Positions 23,801 through 36,402 of a stretch of DNA of 64,000 bases are shown in pieces. Under the pieces are notes generated by a model. That model was given only the letters and a program-made list of their open reading frames with translations. It was not told the origin of the DNA and did not search any database. Source of the DNA: Acanthopleura granulata (taxonomy: Eukaryota; Mollusca; Polyplacophora; Chitonida; Chitonidae); NCBI GenBank assembly GCA_016165875.1, contig JABBOT010000016.1, positions 4,982,327 through 5,046,326 of the forward strand, in the 5' to 3' direction. Position numbers and translations under genes: made by a program. The first letter of the stretch is position 1; each line of letters begins with the position of its first letter.

Positions 23801-26800
23801 GTTTCAAGGTCATCCTTTGATGAGGTTTTATTCAATCATTCCATATGAAAGGATTCATTCATTCAACATGAAACTTGTAATAAGACAGACTTACCACAAA
23901 CATTACAGAAACTTGTGCTACCTTCAAGCTTAAAGATCTTCAAGGTCATACCAGGGTCATTTCATATTTCGTACCACAGTTGGCTACAAAAGCTGATAAT
24001 ATTCCCAACTTAAAAACTTACCTCCAAAATTTTAAAGTTAAATTTTGAGCTTTTTTCAGAGCTTGTGTGACCATTAATGTCACTGTTTTCAAACTTACGG
24101 AATTCCTAGCACCACCCGGTCCTTCGTCTTCTCGTCTTCGACGACTGCGATAACTTTTTTGACCCCTGGGAAGAGAAACCAAACTACGACCTTCAATCAA
24201 TCATCTTCCATGAGGAAAACATCTCAAGCTTGAATTCAAGAGTTACAAAAAAATGTCTACCCAATGATCTATATTTAGTTCTATTACACTGGTGCTGGGC
24301 ACCATACTCACAACTTCTTTTTACTGCTATTATGGCCATCAGTTTTAAGACTGATCGACACAACTTCACTCCACAGCTACAGCAGGGTTCAAAAAAGTAA
24401 CGTCACTGCTGCCAAGCCTGATAATTGCAGCAAACCAGCTTCATACAGTTCCTGTGTGGAAAGGTCTGAACTCTCTGAACAACGTGCAAAGGGAGCTAAG
24501 CGTTCCATTTCAGCACGCACCTTTGAGACAGAGTACTCTGCTCCTTGTTATTATTGTCAGCCGCTGACGCCGCCGAGGGATGACTTTGCGGGAGCGTGGC
24601 GGGCAGGCCAGAGTCCAGATGGGCAGGGACTGGCGGGTGATGGATGTGTGGTTGACTGGGTCCGCCCTCCCGACGTCCATGATACATGGACCCTGCTGAC
24701 GACTGCGAGCCGTCCAGGCTGCGGGGACTCGTCCTGTGAGACCCCCCAGCACTGCTCCCGCCGTAACGCTCGTGACTCATCCGGTTGTCAAGGCTACGGT
24801 CCGAGCTCTGTCGACTTGGCTTTTGATTTCTGCCGGGAGGGAAGGATTCATGTATTTATTTATTGGTGTATTGATAGAGAATATTTGACATACACAGCTC
24901 AGGTCAACATTATGGTGGGAGGAAACCAGGCTACACACTCAGGGAAAACCCAAGACCACCTACGGCCCGAGACAGCTGGAGTTTAACTCACACTGACCAC
25001 ATTGGTGAGAGGCTCCCAAAATCTTTGTGCTGCGCTACCATGCTAACCACTCAGCTACAGAGGCCTCAGGAGAAAAAGAAGTAATGTTAATAACAAGAAT
25101 TCTTGAACAGTTACTCTAAAATAAAGATGAGGGTTATGTGCACACTTAACTAAGGAAAAATTAAAATTTCAGTTTTAGGGCATATTTTACAGGCCTCAAA
25201 AATTAGCACAAGCCCACATGCACCAAATACGCAAAACTGCTTCCGGGCAAGTGGATTTGGCTGTTCTGGTTTCTTGGGGTAAATCTGAGGTCCTATATCA
25301 TTATGTAGGTTTTCCTTAATTGCTACCATCTCCAACTTCTGCTTCAAAGAGTTGTTTTCATAGCTATCACAGCTCACGTCACAACTGATGGCTACTTTAT
25401 TTCTCGACTCCCAAATGAAGCCTTAGCAAAACTGTAGACCAAACCGAGTTAAAAATCTATCAGTACCGACATTCACAGAATATCTTCCCCAGTATCACCT
25501 GACAAAGTCTTCTTTGAGAGAGAGCATAACAGAATTTTTCCTCGTATGCATTTGACTTCGAGCCCCACTTTCTGAAGGTCACTCACCTGGGTCTTGATTG
25601 AAAGTTATGCCTGCCCGTGTTTTGGTTAATCTTAACACTTTGAGCCTGGTAGCCATTGATTGCAAACACCTGTACAGGGAGGAAAAAACAGCAAGACTGA
25701 TTATTACCTGACTTGTGTCTTTCACTTTATTTCACGCATACCAGGGCAGCTGGGTTTAAAGATACGGAAGAACTGAGTCCATTTGTCATAGCCTTGAGTG
25801 GTAAAGTGGTTTCATTTGGTTTTGAGTTTTCTCTAGCCGCAATCAATACAGTTGCAGCTATGAAGACTTACTTGCTTAACTCTATTGTAATTTCATAAAT
25901 TTGAGCAGGGCTGAACTAACATATATCAATATTTCGGAATGATCTTCTGCCCATTACATCAACATAATATTTATTTATTTATTTGATTGGTGTTTTACGC
26001 CGTACTCAAGAATATTTCACTTATACAGCCGCTGCAAGCATTACGGTGGGAGGAAACCAGGCAGAGCCCGGGGGAAAGCCACTATCATCCGCAGATTGCT
26101 CGCAGACCTTCCCACGTATGGCCGGAGAGGAACCCAGCATGAGCTGGTTTTGAACTCACAGCGACTGCACTGGTGGGAGGCTTCGGGGTCATTGTGCTGC
26201 GATAACACGCTAACCACCTGAGCCACGGACGCCCCTCATCAACATAAAAAGCCAGATGGCGTATTCTAAATTGCCTTGGGCTTAGTTTCAATCCGAAAAC
26301 ATTGAAAAAAAAAAAAAAAAAACCCGTAAAAATCTTGCCCCGACGTGAATGTTGGGCTGATGCAGAAGTCTGTAATGTTGTAGCATAGATATAGATGACC
26401 AAGTGTTTTTGTTCGCCCTACGTATGACCCGTTCTGCCCCTGCATACTGATGCACTACCCAAAACGGCTATCTATCTTACACAACACACAGCAATGAAAT
26501 GCACACTTATTCAGCATTGGCATATAACAGTGTGCTCAGTAACACACTAACAAGATCAGTAACATGAAGAGTGTGCTTCTCTCTAGATAGGGTGTGATCA
26601 CTTTATCACAGTTTTAAAAGTCCAACTCACCATGCTTGGATCAAACATCGTTGTCCAGGTTGGCATTATAGTATTGTAATGAGGAAATTGGAACGCCTGT
26701 GAAAGTGACCAGAAAAAAAAAAGTCAAAACGATCACAAAACCTCTATTAAATTCTTTTATCGATGTTAATCTAAAACTCCACAGACCCCCCAGATTTTCA

Positions 26801-29800
26801 AAGGTGCATCACACGTAACACACACCAGATTTACACCTCAAAGCCAGATGTGGAATAGAAAAATAAGTTTTAACCACACAGAAAATTCTGGCCTTTACTG
26901 ACGACTTATCTTCCTGTAATTTTGTTGTAACAATACACTTATTTCCATCGTATCATGGCTGACACCTAAGTACCAGAGCAGTTGTCTCCCTTTAGCTGCA
27001 TATTCAGTTGTAAACCGAACAGTTCACATTATTACAAAAAAGGAAACAAATAACAACATTTGAGGAATTGGGCTAGCACTTCTGTATTTCTAAAATATAG
27101 TATAAACTTATTGTTATGACTCTCATGATTAAGGACACTTTGCCTATAACTCAGGGCAGACCACAGTATTCTTATTTTATTTTAGACCTCATGAATTTGT
27201 CACCTGTACGACTGCTGTCAGTTTAAAACATGGAGAAAACCCAGTGTAAACCACCAAACTTCAGCAAGTTACTCACAAATTTAATCACAAGTGAGGTACA
27301 GACATGCACACAAGTGGTCTTCAATGACCGTTAAAATCTACCAATTCCCTGTTCAAGACTGGATTTGAACCCTGCACGTTCTGCTTCCTAGGAAATGATT
27401 AGGAGGGCACCTTAACCTCTCTGGCATGGCCAGCTTTTCACCTCACAGAGAACTTCTAAAAAAAAAAATTTCCTCATACAAGGTAATGTCACTTGCAGAA
27501 AACTTGATGTAAAGACTCCAACAACACTGTACCACAACACTAGATTATTTCTCTCGATATCCGAGCATCACACCAAGCAGTTTCAGGCTTCGAGAGACTA
27601 ATCTCTTACCTGCTGGCCTCCGTTGACATATTGGATTGTGGTAGGGTAGTTAAATCTCTGTTGCTGCTGAGGTGGCTGTTGTTGTATTGGATAGGTCTGC
27701 TGCTGGTCGTACTGGGGCTTCATCCCATTTCGGAAAATCGTGGTGCGGATCAGCGTTTTGGCTTTGATGCGGGCCTACATCGAAAGTTCAAGCATTCACT
27801 GGTAACTTACAAAACACAGCGAAGGAGCTGTACAAACATTAATTATGAACTATTGCCCACAACAGAAGTTATCACTAATGACACGGTTTTGCAAGGTTTC
27901 ATATGCTTTTAATCTTCACCTGATCAATACTCCTGAAACACATTATACTGTGCTTCACTTGAATTTGTTTATGATTTATTTGTCTGGTGTATTACACCGT
28001 GCTCAACAATATTTCTTTTATACAATGCATTTACGGCAAGAGAACTCTGAAAGTTAAGCCAACTTCACCGAAAAAAAAAAAACAAAAAAAAAACTCCTAA
28101 ATGTCCCTAGGAGGTGGATGAATTAAGCAGAATGAAGTGTAATGCGTGACTTCAAAAACAATACACTTCAGGTGAAATATGCAACGCAATTACTTCTATT
28201 TCTCCCAGCACGGTTTCCTCAAACTGTCGAGGTTTACCTTACCATGATTGGTTTACCTTACCATGATTGGTTTTCCTAGGAAGGTCTTCACGTCCTCCCT
28301 TAAATACTGATACGCCCGCTGGGCTGTCTCGTCGGACTCGAAGGTCACGTACCAGCTGTCGTTATGAGCGAATTCACAGCTGACAAATTTAGGGCATTTT
28401 TCTCCAGAAAACAGATTCTCAACATCCTGAAATGAAAATGAGAACGAGAGATTAGACGAAACTTTATCAGTTAGCAAAAATCTGAAAAACAGATTTTTTT
28501 TTTTTTTTTAAAGTTTGACTTCTTCAGCTGCTGTTTAACGAACTGATTTATTTATTTATTTGATTGGTGTTTTACGCCATACTCAAGAATATTTCACTTA
28601 CAGGATGGCGGCCAGCATTATTGTGAGGGCAAACAGGCAGAGCCCTGGGGAAGCCCATGACCATCTGCAGGTTGCTGGCAGACCTTCCCATGTACGGCCG
28701 GAGAGGAAGCCAGCGCGAACTGGTTTTGAACTCACAGCAACCACATCGGTGGGAGACTCCTGGGTCATTGCGTTGCAATAGCGCACTAACTGACTGAGCC
28801 ATGGAGGCTCTGATGAAGTTTTCAATAAAACAATGCCTATCAGTTCCAAACAGGGAGCATGTGGTAAACCAGAAGCCTATGGCAAGTTACTGAGGAACAT
28901 TCACATGTCTGACTTCACACATACCCAATATCATAATACTGACTATCTTATTGAAAAGCTTGAAACTGAATTGATCAAAATACTGACGAAATCATCGCTC
29001 AATATTTCATTTTCCACATGAGCTTTGGTGGGTGCACATCATGTCTTCATGTACTGACAGCTGATTCATGTGTGACAAAGTTTCATAGGAGACTGAATGT
29101 GGACATATCAATATTGCATTGTGTGTATAGCAAACCAATATTTTTTTCTCCATGATATTCTGCATGTGTAGGCTTCTATATTGGCGAGAGACCGGTGGTC
29201 TTGACCAAATGTCAAACTGCACCACGAGCATCGCTGAGCCCTTAATGTGACCAAGGAACTACAGACACTGCGAAAGCTGATCTCAAAAATCCACCAACGC
29301 ACTGACTTTGAACATAATGTAAATGTAAATGACAACCATGCGCTGCCAAATCCCTCCGCCCGTTTCCTTTCTGATCTCACCTTGAGTGGAGTGCTCTCAG
29401 GCACCTCCCGTAATATGACAATGCAACGATTATGATTGGGTCGAACACGTTCTCCTTTTTCATCCACTTGGACATTGGCAAGTTCTGTGTGAAAGAAATT
29501 AAAGCATAACAAAAAACTCATGTTTTGAGCTTAGTTCACTGTTCCCCTCTTCCTTTCAGTGAACAAAATCTTACCTAGTTTATCATAATTATTTACCTGG
29601 ATTTTCTTTTTTTCTTTTATTTTTATTATTATTTTTCTACTCCAGACTGACAGATTGATTGACATTCTCTAGAAGGACCATAGTGCAAACCTGCAAATAC
29701 ATGTACGTGCCTGATATCTCTGAAAACGCCCCTATGGATAAACAGTATGACAATGTTTTCCATGTTACATACTAATATGCAAAGGCCTCTTGGGTCATAC

Positions 29801-32800
29801 CACTTTCACATCATGAGTTTTTTCCAAAATGTCAGGCTCCCATTTGGAGGCTTGCAGTGCCCAGTATATATTATGAAAATGGACCCTGGATGGCATATTG
29901 CTAATGTTTGGTCACAATTCTGCCTTCACCCCACAGAGATTTCCCATTCAGAAGGGAGGCAACTCACCTCGGAGGACACTGACTATAAGGTCCATGTTAT
30001 TGGTGAGGCGTTTGACCTGGTTGAAGTTGGCGACCGTGAGAATCGGCACGTACTGGTCACTGTCCATCTGAGACACCAGGTACGTGTCATGAGACAAGTT
30101 GTCCCTGAGAAAAGAAAACATGAGACATTTTTACAAATTTAAAATCTGAAGAATCGGAACCACCAGGCATGTGTCATGAGACAAGCTGTCCCTGCAGAAA
30201 GAAAACATGAGACATTTTTACAAATTTCAAATCTGAAGAATCGAAAACACCAGGCATGTGTCATGAGACAAGCTGTCCCTGCAGAAAGAAAACATGAGAC
30301 ATTTTTACAAATTTCAAATCTGAAGAATCGGAACCACCAGGCATGTGTCATGAGACAAGCTGTCCCTGCAGAAAGAAAACATGAGACATTTTTACAAATT
30401 TCAAATCTGAAGAATCGAAAACACCAGGCATGTGTCATGAGACAAGCTGTCCCTGCAGAAAGAAAACATGAGACATTTTTACAAATTTCAAATCTGAAGA
30501 ATCGAAAACACCAGGCATGTGTCGTGAGATTAGTTGTGCCTGTGGAGGACATTAAGTGGTGATCAAGGATTAGTTAGGTAACAGTAATATGATATGCGAG
30601 ATTGTACCAGTATCCTATAAACCAGCCTCATTCGTAAAATACATTGTGTTGTGATGTTTCAAACACTTAAAGGTGGAGAAAACTTTGAGCACATGTGAAA
30701 TCAAAACAGAACTTGTGGGTGATGCATGCTACCTACCTGGAGAAGTAGTACTCCAGCTGTGTCTGTAACAACCTGCGAAGATGGTCATCTGGGATGCTGC
30801 CCTCCAATGGTCCATTCTCCTCTGTTACGGGAGAGAGAAATCAAGTGTATTAAATAACCTCAGTTTTTAAGGAGTATCTTACAAGGCACGGTAAATGACC
30901 AAATATCCACGCCTCCCAAAAAAGCTACATTTATAGAGGATACCTTTCCAAAGGAAACCTCAAAACACCCTGTCAAAGGAAACTTCAAAATACCTTTCCA
31001 CAGGAAACTTCAAAATACCTTTCTGCAGAAACCTTAAAAATACCTTTTTAAAGGAAAGCCCAAAATACCCTTCTAAAAGAAACTTAAAAATATCTTACGA
31101 AAGAAAACTCCAAAATACCTTTCTAAACGAATCCTCAAAACACCTTTCTAAAGGAAACCACAAAACACCTTTCTAAAGGAAACCTCAAAACACCTTTCTA
31201 AAGGAAACCACAAAGCACCTTTCTAAAGAAACCTCAAAACACTCTTCTACAGAAACCTCAAAACTCTTTTCTAAAGAAACCTCAAAAAATCCTTCTAATG
31301 AAAGCTCATAACACCCAAGATGAAACTAGGATCAATTTTAGGATGGCCAACATATGAAGCCGTGCTTGATCCAGCAAGGGGTACACGGATAACAAGCCAT
31401 AAATTTGACTTGTATGTTTTAGTAAAATGACATTACTATACAATTTTCAGGTTCTGGTCCTTGTGACTGATATGTAAGAAATATAAGTGGAACAAAAAAT
31501 AGGAACGTTCTGAAATGACAAAAATAAACCCTGATGACTGGTGTAAAGTTCATTCTTCCTCTTTCCCCCTGCAGCCATTCATTTTTTTTTTAAAGCTTGG
31601 AGTAAAAGTAAAAGTAATTTTTACGAATCAATAGTGGAGAAAATAATACACGTAATCTTGTCCAATGAAAATGTCCACATCCCAAATAACAGTTAATGAC
31701 CCAAAATTGAAAAAAAAGTAAAAAATTCCTATCAATTTCACTTGAAATAAGGAATTCATTTTACCAAAAAAAATTCAATGAATAAAATGGAACTAGTCAC
31801 CCACCCAGACAGATGCAAAAAAATTGGCTTCCCATAACCCCCCCCCCCCTCCAAAACCACATTTCATTGACCCACTGGTATCATTGCCACAGAAATAACC
31901 CACATGTCAATGTGGGTCTATAAATAGCTCCACTATCCTCCCACTTGCGGGCATTCTCATTGGCTTAGGGGGCAGTCCTCTTGACACGGCATCATTCAGA
32001 AGCCACGATCACCTTGTAGTCTCGATCGAGTCGTAGTCTGAACCAGTTGAGTCTGTTCACAAGCGATCAATACACAATGTCTATTGAATCTCCCACACGG
32101 AAATTAAACTAGCAGCTCTTTGGCTAGACAAGGTATCAGTTTCCTCCAGTTACACTGGTACCTTGTGTGGTGCATGGTAAGATTGAGGGCCATGTTTCAT
32201 AGAGCTATTGTTAAGTTAAAGTGACGACACAGGTCTTAAATAAAAGTCATCCTGGTGGCCATAATCACCCCATCAGAGTTTATAAGACCTGCCATGAGTG
32301 AATCATTTTTTTGATTGCTGTTTGATGCTGTAATCAAGACCATTTCACTTAGACGACGGCTGCAAGCATTATTGTGAAAGGAAACCGGGTTCAGCCTTGG
32401 GAAACCCACGACCATCCACAGGCTGCTATTGAACCTTCCCACCTACTGCGTCACAAATGATAAGAATTTCACACACCTATGTTGCCATTACTCTCAACAG
32501 CAGTGAAGGCTACCGGGTTTGGGGCACTCTCCTGAGCTGTGGTGAATTCTGCAGTGTGGGCGGGGGATTCGGGGGTGGGCGGGTAAGCCACACCCACTTC
32601 TGTTTTACCCAAATCTCCATTGACCAGCTGGAAGTCTGCAATGGTGAAGTGTTCAATTATAAAGACTCATTTCGGCTTCAATAAACTTTCTACTTTTTCA
32701 ACAGCTGTTTAATTTAGAGTGCTTTTTCTTCAGTGCCATTATTCACTGGCACAAGAGTGACAAAAACAATTTCACTTTTCCACTTGAGGAAATTGAATTT

Positions 32801-35800
32801 TACTATCATGATATTAATAATTAAACCAGTGAGACAGCATAATCAAACCTAAAATCTGAATCATTCAAACAATTTCATGAGGCCACCTTTACATGAAGTG
32901 AATCACCACCTCAAACTAACAATACTTGTTTGCACTCACTATACAGGTGTTTCCACCATTTTCATTTTTTTTTTTTTAACTTAACAACCAACTCATCCTA
33001 CTGTATCAAAAAAAAAGAAACTGACAATTGTCTTTAAACAGTTCAATTTCCCACTATTTTAATGAAGTGCCCAGAGCACAGACAATCACTGGAATCTTAG
33101 ATCATGTGCCTGCAGAACTCCTTATACTACGCTCAACTCCGTTTCCTTTAAGTGTAGTTTCACATGTCCCTCTGGCATTGGTTACATCAACTGCGTGTGC
33201 CGACACATCAAACGTGTTCATACGTTCGAATCATTTTTCTACTTTGGTGGCTTTTGGCCGTGTCTAAAATCTACTGATACTATGTTGACAAGGTTTGACC
33301 ACACAAGTGGAACAGGGATTTTTTTCCCCCCAACTGTTCACTTCTGTGAAGTATTGCGAGAGTAGCTCTAGACTTGGCGGCACATCTAGAGGGACATTTC
33401 TGAAAACACCCCTTTGGACAAGGTGGTATGACCATGTTGTCCATGTTATTTATTATTGGACAAAGGTCTCTCTAGGAGCATTCCACTTTTACCAAATGGG
33501 TGTTTTAAAATTGGCGAGCTTGTGCATATAAACTGTTGCTCATCACCGTAGCGACCGTTGTTTCTTACTGGATTACTGACCAAGAACTGCTGGGTCAATC
33601 TATCCTTTTCATGACATTTTTCGTTTTTGTACAACTGTAAACGAGTTCCTGAAAACTGGACAGAAAAGAACAAGGTGCGAAAGCCAAAGGGCAAAGTTTG
33701 GCTCTAAATCGTCATAAGAATAGAGTGTTCCAGATGACATTTCCATCATTTCAGCCAAATATTCAATCAGTATATATTGTAACGGTCGAATGCTCCTGTC
33801 ATTATCATTTAAGGGATAAACCACGCGGAAACGAGGTATGAGGTCATAATAAAGGACAGACAACTGTGCCGCACTCACTGTCTGTGGATTCGGTACTGTG
33901 GGCGGACTCTTCCTCCCATTGGCTGTTGTCTTGGTTACTGGGCGGGGTTTTGCTTAGAAACACTGAAGCATTTGGATTTAGACCAGGACTTTTTGGTGTG
34001 ACCTGAAATGACACAAATTTGACAAGATAAAACCAAATCCTACAGCTTCCCTTGCAGTGTTTTTCACTGCACAAGGATCAACCTGGTAGAAAAAAGAAAT
34101 TATACAGAATATGCAGGTCTTCTGGTCATAATCTGGGGATGGAAATAAAATGCAGATTTATTAATCTCAATTTAAGTATTAAAATCAACAAAGAAAAAAA
34201 AAAGGAATGTTAGAATACTCCTGAAAATAGCTGGTTCATACAATGAAATAACACAACACAGTCACACCTGACCTGCTGCTGAGTATAATGATTATACAAA
34301 TTGAGAGAGCCATGCAGGATAACTACATCAAATCAAAGCCATGGAAGGTCGCTCTAACAGCAGAAAGTATTGCTAGGCTACTGGAACAAGGGGTAATAAT
34401 GCAATATTATTAGAGAAAATTTTTACCCTTATACACTACATACATAATATCTGAACTTAATGTACAAGTTGCCCAACCACAAGCCCTTTCATTTTCATAT
34501 ACGATATGAGGGACACCTCTTCATACAAGGACTCTGATAAAGAATATCAGACCTCCATAATGAGCGTCACAAAAACCCTGCCGTCATCATACCAGACACA
34601 AAAAAGTACTTGTCAAATACATACAATCTGGCGGGGCAAAACTGCTAGCAATTAAAAGAAAAAGAATTTTGCTTGAAAACTGAGGAGAATTAGGGCAAAT
34701 CAACACGGAGTAGAACCTGGGCAAACTGTTAACATAATCAGACGAAGATTTCCTCTTGATCCAGGTGCAGGTGTCGACAGAGCTAATTAACCTGCAGACA
34801 GGTAGATCTGTTTAACGAGGTGTCAGGTAAACATGGAGACAAAGTACACCTAGGGTCGGGGTACTACACCATCTCTGCACAGTAGCGAGTGTGTGCAGCC
34901 TTAAGGACATTTAAGAAAAAAAATCTTTGTTGGACGTGACCAGACGCTATGAGAAAAAACAGGGTTGGTTTGTTGTTCAGTCCGTCGACAATTTTTTTTT
35001 TCTGGCTCTTGAAAAAGATAGCAATTTTAAAGAAATTAACACAGACACAAAAATTTTTAAAAACTTGTAATAAAATAGCAACAGAGACTTTCGCGTACGG
35101 TCTGTTTTTCAACAGTCAGTCGGGTTACACCCAACGAACATATTTTTACTAATGTGTCTCTGTCAAAGATATGTATCTATCTTTGTAGGAGGTAACTTAA
35201 TCACATCAGAACAGAAAGGGTTACTTTTCATTTATTCAGACTAATAAAAATTATATAAATTTTAAAGAAAATTAACATAGAGAGATAGAAGTACTGAAAG
35301 AAATTACATCAAAGGTTCATTGAAAACTCTCAGCACTTTCAGCATGTCCCTCAGATGAAATCGCAAGAAATGTTTTTATCAGTGGCCTAAAACTGCTGCC
35401 CTTTTCACGCATAGCATGGGCTGCTCTCAGACAGCATACACTGCAGCAGGCATGCACGCTTAATTTAAAGCCGTTTTAAACATAATTCACCTATGATGCT
35501 ACTACTGTAATTCTTCAACCTTTTCAACCACGAAAGCAGTTTTTAAACAGTAATTTATGCATACATTTATTGTAAAAACAAAGCCAAGATTCATCCATAG
35601 GTAAAAGCTTCACAAAACTGTAAGAATTATTTCTCTAGACCCTAAAGTTCTCCAAGAAAATAACGAAATACTGCTTTCAGCAGCAGTTGAAAAGGTTGAA
35701 GAATTAGGGTATCCTTTAAAATGTATGTGTAATACAACCATTAGCTGATGTGAGTGAAACATCAAAAGACAAATGTGCAATACCCTGTGAATTATCAAGC

Positions 35801-36366
35801 ATTTAACTCAGCTTTCCATTACTCTGGCACACTGGATTTAAGTCGTAAGGCACTTAACCAGTATAGCCAAATCTGACACGTTTCGCCTCAAGCTATAATA
35901 TATAAAAAATTTATCAAGATTTATTCATTCATTTGATTGCCATTCAACAGCTTGATCAAGGATTTTATTTTTTTTCTTACTTGCACACATAAAACCTTCT
36001 CTATTTCATATGGTAATTTTGGGGGGACCCGGACATATACTATATTTAACCCAAATATCCTACATGACGACATTTTACATTTTGCAGAATTTGGAGAGTT
36101 CCACTGACCTTACATAGAAGTTCCGAGGTTTGTGTGGAACGTACATTGGTATTCTAACGGGGAAAATACCAGTTTCATTCTCGTACTTCACCTCGCAATA
36201 TCTTCCCCACGTCTGACACTAGTGTCACAAAATCCTGATTTCTGCATTGTCATTTAATATCCTAACCATGACTAACATACACCTTATTCCTGGAGATGTA
36301 TTTGGAAAAATGTTGGGGAAATATTCTACGCCTGTAAATCTTCAACCTTTTTCACATGTTTGCAAG

Positions 36367-36402
<36 letters not shown>

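Noticed and set aside
26041..26402. Minus ORFs with recurring '[10 protein letters not shown]..' and '[11 protein letters not shown]' peptides (also at 28572, 49969, 57177)
   Set aside because: These are translations of SINE family A copies.
30074..30550. CRISPR-like array
   Set aside because: Units are contiguous with no unique spacers and the DNA is animal; it is a minisatellite.
30139..30562. 137- and 128-codon ORFs on opposite strands with 29-residue repeats
   Set aside because: They follow from the 87-bp (29-codon) unit. The frames differ from the true exon frame, which meets a stop in each unit.
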